Source: Gloeopeniophorella convolvens (taxonomy: Eukaryota > Basidiomycota > Agaricomycetes > Russulales). Taken from it: a DNA stretch of 64,000 bases. Each line of letters starts with the position of its first letter. The stretch's first letter is position 1. Where the stretch lies: NCBI GenBank assembly GCA_022496205.1, contig WTXD01000011.1, positions 310,001 through 374,000 on the forward strand, given 5' to 3'. The position numbers were made by a program, and so were the translations under genes. The notes under the pieces were generated by a model. The model saw nothing but the letters and a program-made list of their open reading frames with translations, ran no database searches and was not told the origin of the DNA. Positions 32,853 through 41,964 of the stretch are shown here, piece by piece.

Positions 32853-34815
32853 CTACATCGCACCCCACTGGCCACCCCCCTGCCCTGCTGCATACCCACT
32901 CGGCTGTGTCATCCAGCTGGTGAAGGGATTCCCCGTAGCAGCCCCTGCAGGCTGCATATTCGCTCCAAAAGGGTGCTGCTGGTACGGACTCTGCGTTGAT
33001 TGCTGGAATTGCATCTGAGACGGCTGTTGAAACGGAGATTGAGACGGTTGCTGGAATGGGGTTCCTGCAGTGTTGAAGGGTACAGGCGACGGCGTGGTGG
33101 ACAAGAACGGCGCCTGCGGTGGAGGAGACAGCATCCCCTGGGTCCGTGCAGCACTGTTGTAAAACGGATTTGCTGCAGGCTGGGTGAATGTCGGCTGCTG
33201 GACCTGCGGCGCCTGGGCTTGCGGGTTGAAGGGCGAAGACTGCTGAGGAAGTGATGAAGAGAACGGTGATGTAGATAAGAACTGGTTGAATTGCGGGACC
33301 TGGGACTGCTGCTGAGCCGCCAACTGCGTGAACGGGTTGATGGTGCCCTGTCCGGTCATGTATGAAGGCTGCATCGACTGCTGCATCTGAGGTTGGAATG
33401 GTGAGGGGCCGGAAGCTCCAATCGCGCCCAGGCCACCCGCTCCTGCGAAAGCGCCAGTGCCCAGGCCTGAACTCAAACCGGCCGAACCCATACTAGGAGA
33501 CATGCCTGAAGCGAACGCCGTTCCGAGGCTGCTCCCTCCCATAGCTGGATTCATGCTAGCACCAGGGTAAGACGTCGAAGCGAGGCCGTTGTTTGGAAAG
33601 GACACAGATGGCGATGGGGTCGTTGCCATATACTGCAGTGGCAAAGTTGAAGTCTGCGCCAAACCCTGCAGCGCAGCTAGGTCGGACCATACGCTTCCGG
33701 GTGGTGGTTGTGGGGGCTGCGGCCGAGATGAAGGTGGTAATGGCTGGGAGATTGAGCGTGTTGGCGCAGTGGCAACCGGTGGTGCGCTCGGAGGCATAGT
33801 CGGAGCACGAGTGGGAACCACTGGAGACGAAGTAGCAGGTGCTAGCGACTGCTTGTTCGGGGGCAGTGTTTGCGACCGTGACGGGTTTGAAGCAAACGAC
33901 GAAGATGATGCTGAGGATTTGACGGATGCTACTGAACGGGATGGTCCCAGGTGAGCCGCAACAATCGCGGAACGTTCTGCGCGATTGATGAAGCGCTTAT
34001 ATTCATACTTGTCTAAGGGTTACGCTTAGGTTGATCGCCAGAGCATCATGAAGCGTACACCACCTACCGCGGATGAACTTCTCCAGCTCGCTGTCACGTT
34101 CTGCATCCACCATGTTCGTTGGGGGCGGGTTTCGAACCTCGTCTGGGTTATACAACTGATTTGACTTGATATTTCCCGTTTGCCGCATCATCTGTACACA
34201 CCTACTTCAAGAACTGCGGATCTGCAACTGAGCACTTCGTACCTCCACCTGCTCCTTGGACCAAACATCCATCGTAAGGCTCTTCCTAGAATATACACGT
34301 ATAAGCAAGAAAAATGCGCAATCCTTGCATACAGTGCATACACTTTGGTGATATGTGTTCCAATCTTCCGGTGGATACTCGCGCAGTTCACACTGTATAT
34401 CATTGGTCCGCGGTGAGTGACTTCAATCATGGCAAACGCAATTTCGTACCATATGAATATGCCAAGGTTATGTGATGCCCATCGTGGATGTCTTGACTTG
34501 CAATCTGCACACAATTCTACAAGCGTCGAGAGGCGAAGAGGCGGGAGCCAAATCAGTACTCCGTAATATATGTCACATAGGGCTAAGTGCTTCTGCGATG
34601 GACTGCTTGGTAGCACCGACCTGCCAAACAAGCGCTACGGCCCACATCCCGACTCAGCACAGTGGACCCCATAGCCCAGCAAGCGGAACAAGGACCGTTG
34701 CCTGTAGATGACGAATGGCTCGGTGACAGCACTTACCATTCCCTGGCTTTGCTGCCAGCTCCATCAGTGTCTTCTGGTTCCGCTCCGCCGCAACCTTGCT
34801 CACAGCTGCGGACAT
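32853..34815 (-). CDS. ArfGAP-domain protein with Gln/Pro/Ser-rich tail
   Basis: GTPase-activating protein for Arf, acting in vesicle coat turnover. Six exons in phase: 34815-34737, 34516-34450, 34392-34344, 34281-34243, 34191-34068, 34012-32853; 505 residues. The zinc finger [24 protein letters not shown] (C-x2-C-x16-C-x2-C) has its third cysteine assembled across a splice, followed by ASIHRKIGTHITK, which contains the arginine finger. SLTMDVWSKEQVE, GNIKSNQLYNPDE and FIRDKYEYKRF complete the domain by about residue 120. The remaining 380 residues are low-complexity, with many NPF-like motifs (INPF, ANPF, GNPF), which bind EH-domain endocytic proteins. This resembles yeast Gts1/Age-type and human SMAP proteins. 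The GNPF near the C-terminus supports an endocytic role. Confidence 0.92.
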
Positions 34816-35083
34816 TGTAGCGAATCAAAAGGTGAAGATGTGGTCGGTGTCGTAGGCTTGAAGGCGCTGATGGGAGTGTGGGTCAAGCCTACGTATTGGC
34901 CCTGTATAAGCGATACAGCCGCTGCCACCGTGACCCGGTGCGGTTCGGGCCTTGGGATTCGGGAGGAGTTGTTGACACCAGGATCTTATCTAATCTAGAC
35001 CCGCTCCGCGAGCCGGCGCTTCTCCAGGTCACTTGAACCCTTCACATCACCATTCACCGACACTATTGAGAGCAACATCGAGC

Positions 35084-35780
35084 ATGACGACAGATGTATC
35101 CCAGGCTGACCCACTGAACTTGTACACCACGCACTCCTTCACGGACGATCAGGCATATCAAGTGAGCAGACCACTGCAGCTCGACGACTTGAATGATGCA
35201 AGCTGAGCTGCCTAAGCAAGGCTGGCCTGTCCTCACTAGTCTCGGGCGGCGCACTGGATGGGCTTTCTGACGAGGATAAGGAAGACCTCCTGAGGAGATC
35301 AAGGGTCTTTTTCTTCAACCAGTGAGCACGATCGTTGGCCCCTATGTTCCTTGAGCTAGAGCACGTATCCTCGCACAGAACATATGGACACAGCATCTCC
35401 GAATCAGACGCTAAGGAAGCAGAAGGTTGACTCGCTCAGATGTCTGCCATCCCCTGCTTATCAACCCACAGAGCGTGCGCACACTACGTCTGCACATACG
35501 GTCCCTCGGGACATGTCTTCGACATCTGGGGACCCTGCTGACCAGGAGGTCCCACGAACTCTCACATTTGCTGAACTCCAAGCTCTTATAGACCAAGGTA
35601 AAACGGATCAGATACCGAACAATAAGCACATTCCTGATGCTTTGAACGTGAGCTCTTTCTCTCACACGGAGTGCCGGGTTTTTGTTTTCACACGTTCCTG
35701 ACATACAGGAAGCATCTCCTAGCCAGTCGAACGCCCCGCAGCGCAGGAAACCTTGGGAGCTCGCCACGCGGACCGCGTGA
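35084..35780 (+). CDS. Small KPWE-motif peroxin, Pex39-like
   Basis: Five exons in phase: 35084-35161, 35203-35321, 35379-35425, 35472-35647, 35709-35780; 163 residues. The C-terminal half carries the block TFAELQALIDQGKTDQIPN then HIPDALN and ends RRKPWELATRTA. That order (FxEL...L...G...IP...KPWE) is the hallmark of the KPWE domain shared by Pex39 (human C6orf226, yeast Yjr012c) and Pex14-like KPWE proteins; Pex39 has been reported to help import PTS2 cargo through Pex7. The N-terminal half has a short charged helix (LSDEDKEDLLRRSRVFFFNQ). No membrane segment, so not Pex14 itself. The 41-base first intron is short. It is head to head with the ArfGAP gene, 268 bases apart. Confidence 0.75.
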
Positions 35781-36186
35781 TGTCAGACCTCTGGGATATC
35801 GGGCACGGGAACAAGTTAGCTAATGATGGCAGACCGGGGGCCGTGCCGCGAAGATGCCATGATACTTACCCCAGATGCATGAGAGCGACGATTGGGCAGG
35901 GGCTTAAGCGCTTAGCTTCCATGATGTGTATGAGAAGGACTGGCCTGGATCAGCCTCGTCCACATATTCTGCCATCATGGCGTCAGGACATCTGCGCCGT
36001 TGGGTGTCTGATCGACATGAGGTCTTTGTGGTGCCGCATAAGTAGCGACAAGTATCGCGTTCTGGCCAGAGTACAATATATTCGATACTCATTCCGGTTG
36101 GTATTTCGCTCGGCATTCAGGCCGATGGAATACCGGAAGGCGGCGCGAAGCATGTTGAATAAACCGCTGAGCCACTGGATGAGATA
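35781..36186. other. 3' flank of the peroxin gene up to the MITE
   Basis: 406 bases with no credible gene. It should contain the polyadenylation region of the KPWE gene. The MITE begins at the right end; the TA at 36185-36186 is its left target copy. Confidence 0.4.
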
Positions 36187-36793
36187 CAGTCAAACCTGTC
36201 TTAAGCCATAGCCCTCGGTGGAAGCCCAAAGCTATGGGTTATGACAGGTTATGGGGTTTGGGAGGCACGGGTACGTCGGGGATCAGATAAGCGCCGGGAC
36301 CGGCATCGTGATTACTGTGAGCAGCAAGCTAGTGTACTACAGAGCAGTCCAAACTACATGTTGCATTGAAGGGGAGTCAAAGATTGAGCCTTGTCTGACA
36401 ACTGAGAGCAACAAGGATTGCTTCTAGCTTGCATGGGAAGGGCTTGTTGAGGCCGGTAATGAAATCCTGAAGCATTAACACTGCAGACAGTACATCCTTG
36501 CGAGATGGCATCGCTTCGACAAGTATCGTCGTCGTCGGACTCGCCACATGTCATCAGATTGTTTATGTATATACCCTTTTAGCATGAATGCAAGCCATAT
36601 TTGGTGGGAAAATAACCAGATCGGACCAAGATATGAACTAAATATGGGTTATGCTAGGCCATATGGGGTATGGGTTATGGTGTATGGCAGGTTTTATAGA
36701 ATTCCCCGCAAACCAACTCCGTGGAAGGCCCAAACCTATGGCTTATCACAGGTTATGGCTTATCACGGGTATGGCTTAAGACAGGTTTGACTG
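36187..36793. mobile_element. 607-base TIR element (MITE), Tc1/mariner-pogo type
   Basis: Perfect 24-base terminal inverted repeats: the left end begins CAGTCAAACCTGTCTTAAG and ends CCATA at 36210; the right end, 36770-36793, is its exact reverse complement (TATGGCTTAAGACAGG...ACTG). Both ends abut TA (36185-36186 and 36794-36795), the target duplication of Tc1/mariner-superfamily elements, whose ends also start CAGT. Inside are further short degenerate copies of the motif GGCTTATCACAGGTTATGG and (A/G)GGTTATG, and AT-rich unique sequence. No transposase frame fits in 607 bases, so it is non-autonomous. Exact ends and intact TA copies suggest fairly recent insertion. Confidence 0.88.
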
Positions 36794-37109
36794 TACTCAG
36801 GTTGTGCCGCATGACCAACTCTACAATTTGTCTCCGGCGCTCCACTCTAATGGCCATAGCGGGGTAAGCTTCCGGCGGTGCAAGTCAACGCCGAGGAAAA
36901 TACTTCAGAGCCCTTGGTATTGTATTAGCCGGTCTCTCACCACCAACACTATAAAATTCTGATATGATGCTTTCCGACGGTGATCGTCACATATGGATCA
37001 AGCCCTCTGTCGGTAGCGTCGCAGGCTCCGCATTCAAATATCTACTCCCGCTCTCGCTATTCCTACCTCACGCACCACGTAGGGCCCCAGGCCTGCAGTC
37101 TCAAGTAAC
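36794..37109. other. P450 copy A upstream region
   Basis: 316 bases. From 36955 it is shared with the region upstream of P450 copy B, so the duplicated unit includes about 155 bases of 5' flank. The left part is unique. No gene. Confidence 0.4.
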
Positions 37110-39499
37110 ATGCCCAGGCATCCAGAAAAGATGGCATTTTTCACGGATTTTCTGCCTGGGAACCATGTTCCTACTATTACACTGTCACTCATTGTCTATG
37201 TGCTATATCTGGTCGCACGCAAGGCCCTGGCCTATCAATCCTCTCCCATCCGCGACCTCCCTGGTCCGAAGTCCGTGGACTGGTTAACTGGAAGCCACGA
37301 AAGAGATGTCTGGGAGCCAGACTCGCAAGACAATCAATTGAAGTGGACGGAGAAATACGGCCCCGTAATGAGGTATTTTAGTTGGTTCAACGTACGTGCA
37401 TCGTGGTGTCGCGCTGTCAACAAACGCTAACTCCAGCCCACTCTGTGCAGATAAATAGGATCCTGACTACCGACCTGAGGGCGCTGAACCACATTCTCAA
37501 TGCACCTGAGTTCGAGAAAACCGACGATATTCGTGAGGTATTAGGAGACGCTCTTGGCCAAGGTGTGTCTATGAGCTTACCCGTACTCAGGTTACTTATA
37601 CTGTGTGACAACCCAGGCCTACTGTTTGTTGAAGGTATGTCCTTATCATGGACGAACAATATCGGTAGCATCTGAGTTACATGTTGCTAGGTGCGAAGCA
37701 TCGGAAGCAGGTAAGGAGATCAGCTTTCGTCGTCGAATGCAATGAACTTACTATCAACTACTATCGTGCATGAATTCAAAGCGCAAAATCATGGTTTGTC
37801 ATACCAGAAGCCTAATATGAGATACAACTTGACCTCGTATCGACAGAGCCCTGCATTCGGCCTGCCCCAGATCAAGGAGTTCTCGCGATTATTCGTCGAG
37901 AAAGCTAACGAGGTCTGTTCGTCCATCTTCCCTCGGATTGGCAACAGTATTGTTCAGGTAACTTCAGTTCAGAGATGCCTTGATCACTCAGGTGACCCAG
38001 TCGGCTAGTCCCGATGGCTCACTCGAGCTGGATGTATACCTGTGGCTGAACAAAGTCACGCTGGACATTATCGGAGAAGCAGGTAGGCATCGTTCATTAT
38101 CAGGGTACATCGTAACTTACTCTTCTAGGCTTCAACTATTCCTTCGATTCTCTCCACCACGAGGGCCCCCATGAGATGACTGAAGGATTCCGACAGTCTT
38201 TTTTGTTCGACCCTACCAGCCTCGTTTTTATGCTCTCAATGGTATTTCCGCCGGCCCGCTTGATCGTGCGTCTGTTTCTCGGGGGATTAGAGGCTTTACC
38301 TGATCTTCCTGGTAGCCAACTGATCGCTCGCGCGCGATGGCCAACACTTTGAAGTCTGTCAATATCATCGGCAGGGAGCTGATTCAACGGAAAAAGGCTG
38401 AGATACTTGCCACCGCTGAGAGCGATGCAAAGGGGAGCGTCGAGAAGAGGACGATTCAGGGTCGCGACCTCCTCAGTCTGCTCATCAAGGCAAATATGGC
38501 TTCGGACATTCCAGACAGCGCGCGGATGGGAGACGAGGAAATCCTGTCACGTAAGTCCTAGGCCCTTTGAGTTCTGTTGGTTTACCAATGACGCGGACGG
38601 TATATGCCCTGTAGAGGTACCCACCTTCCTTATTGCGGGACACGAGACCACGAGGTAATGTTATGTGCCCAATGATCAGGACGTATGTTGATGTGCGGTC
38701 TCTAGTGCCGCCGTCGTTTGGGCCCTCGTCGCTCTTGGAAGCAACCCGGAAGTACACGCCAAGCTGAAGGCAGAGGCCCGTACATTCTATACGGACTCCC
38801 CGACCATGGATGAGCTAAATGGGATGATCTACCTCGACTACGTGACACGCGAGACTCTTCGTCTCCACGCCCCCGTATCGCAAGTGGAACGCGTTGCGAA
38901 AAAGGACACCGTCATTCCTCTCGCTCAACCCTTCACCGACGTGCATGGGGTGGAAAGGCGAGAGTTCAGGTATGGGCTACGGAGATCATCGGCGCTCGTT
39001 TCTCTCACAGGAGTCGTGCGCAGGATGCGAAAGGGCGACGTCGTCCTTGTCCCGATCCGTACCATTCACAGGTTGAAATCGATATGGGGCGCAGACGCCG
39101 ACGAGTTCAAGTGAGGATGTCCGGCTTTGTCTATGACTCACCTAACGATTGACAGGCCTGAACGTTGGGTATCCATTCCGGAGGCTGCAAAAGCTATCCC
39201 TGGTGTTTATAGTAATCTGCTTACATTCATCAGCGGCGCACATGCCTGCATTGGTTACCGCTTCTCTCTAATCGAGTGAGCATCGGTTTTATTACTGCTT
39301 GATTTGCGACTGATGTACCTCGGAAACCAGGATGAAAGCAACCCTGTTCACGTTCATCCGAACGTTTGACTTTGAACTTAAGGTCCCTGCGAGTGGCATC
39401 ACTCGCAAGACGATGATCGTCGGGCGTCCTTTATTAGCGTCGGATCCTGATAAGGGACCCCAATTGCCAGTGATTGTCCGGCTTGCGAAGTCGGATTGA
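37110..39499 (+). CDS. Cytochrome P450, tandem copy A
   Basis: Membrane-anchored haem monooxygenase; substrate unknown. About 13-14 small exons. First four are 37110-37391, 37451-37562, 37617-37634 (18 bases) and 37691-37710 (20 bases); the next begins at 37847, with some uncertainty around 37911-38013. The N-terminal anchor is [18 protein letters not shown], the proline hinge RDLPGPKS. Landmarks: [65 protein letters not shown]-helix [10 protein letters not shown] (38631-38655), ExxR as RETLR, PERW, and haem loop [10 protein letters not shown] (39226-39255). Ends [10 protein letters not shown]...RLAKSD. All key residues intact, so likely functional. Its neighbours do not form an obvious metabolite cluster. 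Confidence 0.9.
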
Positions 39500-39730
39500 C
39501 ATCTCAGAGATGGACATATACTGTTTAGCTTTTGGTCAAACTAGTCCCGGATGTTTTATCATGGTCTCTAGTGCAAATCTGCTACATCATACATAATGGT
39601 CATCCCAGCCAGTGGGAGTCAAGACAACATTCAACACAAGGCAATTGGGTCAGCAGAGAAACAACAGATAAGTCGAAGGTATCAATCAGTTCTCTTCGTC
39701 GTCGTTGTTGTGCCCCCCTGGCCGGAGCAG
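39500..39730. repeat. Duplicated 3' flank of P450 copy A
   Basis: 231 bases homologous to 44532-44767: begins CATCTCAGAGATGGACATA, contains the shared block ACAACATTCAACACAAGGCA, and ends in the SNF2 tail. Slightly more divergent than the P450 exons, with small insertions and deletions. Confidence 0.8.
39686..39730 (-). pseudogene. Orphan tail of SNF2 helicase gene
   Basis: On the minus strand the sequence encodes LRPGGHNNDDEEN followed by a stop, matching the last residues of the SNF2 gene at 44714 (FRPGGHDDDDDDDEEN-stop). Only about 14 codons remain; beyond 39730 the similarity ends. It is the residue of the P450 duplication that carried along the 3' end of the convergent neighbour. It cannot be a gene. 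It shows the SNF2-adjacent copy B sits at the ancestral site. Confidence 0.85.
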
Positions 39731-41814
39731 CACCAATGTGTAGTAGCGCCAGAAGCCTACAGGAGGTTGTCCACCACACGACAACATCCTCACCTCACAC
39801 CCTCCTGCTGCCACAACAACGCCGACTGCGACGTGAAGGCACCCGGCCGGGCGGCAACGATGTGCCCACACTCCGGGCGCACGATTCGTGCTGGCGGCGA
39901 CGACCGCATCGACTTGCTACGGCCGCAGCCAGTACGAGTCGCGCGCTCACCATGCCGCGTCATCGTCATCTAGCCATGACGTGGCACCACCGGGGCCGCA
40001 CGCCCTACCTCGCCACTCAGGCGCCACGACGACGCCAATCGGGGCGCGAAGACGAACGACCGACCGACGACCGGCGATGATGTGCGCGGTGCGCAGGCGT
40101 ATGCGTGCGCGCAATTCGCGGTGGCCGCGGCTGCATCGTCTTGATGTGGTCGCAGATGCCGTGAATTGCGTTACACGTGCCGCTGCATTGTGCCGTTGTT
40201 GTCAGTGGTCACAGTGCGGCGACCGCGTGACACTGCTGCCGCCGAGGCAACACGGCGTGTGCACGACTCGCAGCGGCAGCGGCGCCTTCTCCTCCCGCAC
40301 CTACTCCTACCTCCTCCTCCCCCGCATTCTGTGTTGGCTGCGAGTGAGGACGTCGCACGGCGAGTGCACAAGTTGCGGCATGGCGACGTTGCATGGCGTG
40401 TGCGCGGCGCGCGGGCTGGCAAGGAGGCGCGGGTGAGTCGCCGATGTGGCTAGGTGTGAGGTACTTGTTGAGCGGGATGTGTTCCGTTTGTATCTGAAAC
40501 ACTCTGGATAGCATCTATCTCGATGTCCTCCTTACTCACTATTTTTATGTTGCACTCCAGCATACTGCTTGCCCTGCCGCGCGGACACCATGCCCGCACG
40601 TGGATAGCAGCGGCAATGAGGAAGGCGGCGCAAGGGCGGCAGTGACACCATTCTCGACTGTGATGATGCAGCCGTACTTGTCAGAGTGTAGCGGCACGTC
40701 CTTGGTTAGCACCATGGGGCCACACTCGAAAGAGTGCAACTGCGTCCCGGGTATGGGGTGTTGGCGTTCCCAAATCAAGCATGTCAGGGCAGGAGTCACA
40801 GCAGGGGGACCGCACGCAAAAGTCAGCGGCAGTGAGGTGGATGGTGATCCGGGAGGAGGAGCGTCGTCTGTATCTGTGGCCACGCTTATCGGAGCTTGGC
40901 GACGACGTGGCGCAACGCACATCAGCACGCACAATTGTGGTGTGCATGCCATACGCTGTGTAGATGTATATTAGCGGGGAACAAAGTTGCAGCAGATGAA
41001 CACAGTAGCAAATTACGCACGTCTGCACACAGTACCGCGATGGATTGTATTCTGCACCTGTAGCAGCTCAGTAGCAAATGGCATGTTCGACCAGATGCAA
41101 ACTTGGTGGCAGGGCAGGCTGACTGCCCACATCCTGTTAGTCCACAAGAGGTGCTCGGGCATACTGCGGCAGGCTGCCACCCGAAGTAGCCCCAGATGGA
41201 GCACTGCTGGCAGGAATGCCAGCGGGTACACCAGCTGCGCCTTCTGCAGGTGCTGTGGAGCCATCAGTCGGGCACGCCAGCGGCGGCGGCGCACCCCGCA
41301 GCATGCTGCTGGCAGTGGCGACGGCGGTTCGCAGCGTGCCCTGCAGGACATCGCCGCGGCGCCCCGCGGCGCAATGCTGTAGGCCGCATGCCACACATAG
41401 GGCGCCGCCGACAGCCTGCAGGTCGCAGAGCGCCGCAGAGCGCGCAGACGGCGATTTACAGCGTGCCCCGCAGTCCACAGCCGCCGACGGCGTGCCCCAC
41501 GAAGCGCTACCAACGAAGGCACGCCGCGATGCGCACTGGCGGCGTCTCGCGGGGCGCAGCGTGGCTAGCCGCACATCGGCGGCGCGTCTTGCGAGAGCTA
41601 GCGACGTCTTGCAGGGTGCGCGCCACGTTTGCGACGACGGCATGCCCCACGCCGCGAGCTGCCGCGAGCCGCACGTCACAGGATGGCCGGACCCTGCAAC
41701 GCGCCTCCGACGGTGGGGTGCAGGATGCAGCGTCACAGGGGGCTGACATGATACCATGTAGTATACGTTGTGCTGTTGTGGCATGCATTGAATCGCCGAA
41801 GAAAGTTTAGACAG
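39731..41814. other. GC-rich, low-complexity spacer between the P450 copies
   Basis: About 2.1 kb, much richer in G+C and in CGC/GCG/GCA trinucleotides than the flanks, especially 39830-40440 and 41150-41750. Many overlapping frames are open on both strands, all Arg/Ala/Cys-rich, which is what such composition produces by chance. Short motifs recur (GCCCCGCGG, GCATGCC, CGCCGAC-like, GCAGGCTGCC) without a clear tandem period. No transposase, reverse transcriptase, or terminal repeats seen. Possibly an old inserted element or a relocated fragment. Confidence 0.5.
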
Positions 41815-41964
41815 CACCATGGATTTTGACTATCCAATCATCATTCCTTTCCATTGACCAGCTACCCCCGTAGTGAGTCAAATCCATGGTGGCCCAGCTC
41901 TGTGAAGGGAGGGCTGGGAACGAGACCACTCGAGGCGCAGCTTTGCTTGTCCCCGTCTGTATGT
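41815..41964. other. Short unique stretch with an inverted repeat
   Basis: 150 bases before duplication copy B. CACCATGGATTTTGACT at 41815-41831 is repeated inverted as AGTCAAATCCATGGTGG at 41876-41892 with one base missing in the T run. The arms are about 45 bases apart and could form a hairpin. Nothing else. Confidence 0.5.

Larger units (their letters stand above)
36955..39730. repeat. Segmental duplication, copy A
   Basis: About 2.8 kb matching 41965-44767 with high identity along its length, exons, introns and flanks alike. It starts at AATTCTGATATGAT about 155 bases before the P450 ATG, runs through the whole P450 gene, its 3' flank, and stops inside the tail of a SNF2 gene copy near 39730. 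Direct orientation. Identity in introns about as high as in exons implies a young duplication. Confidence 0.9.

Noticed and set aside
41137..41820. 227-codon minus-strand frame and overlapping plus-strand frames in the spacer
   Set aside because: All six frames are open over much of this stretch and all are Arg/Ala/Cys-rich, so openness follows from base composition; no domain, intron structure or start context supports any.
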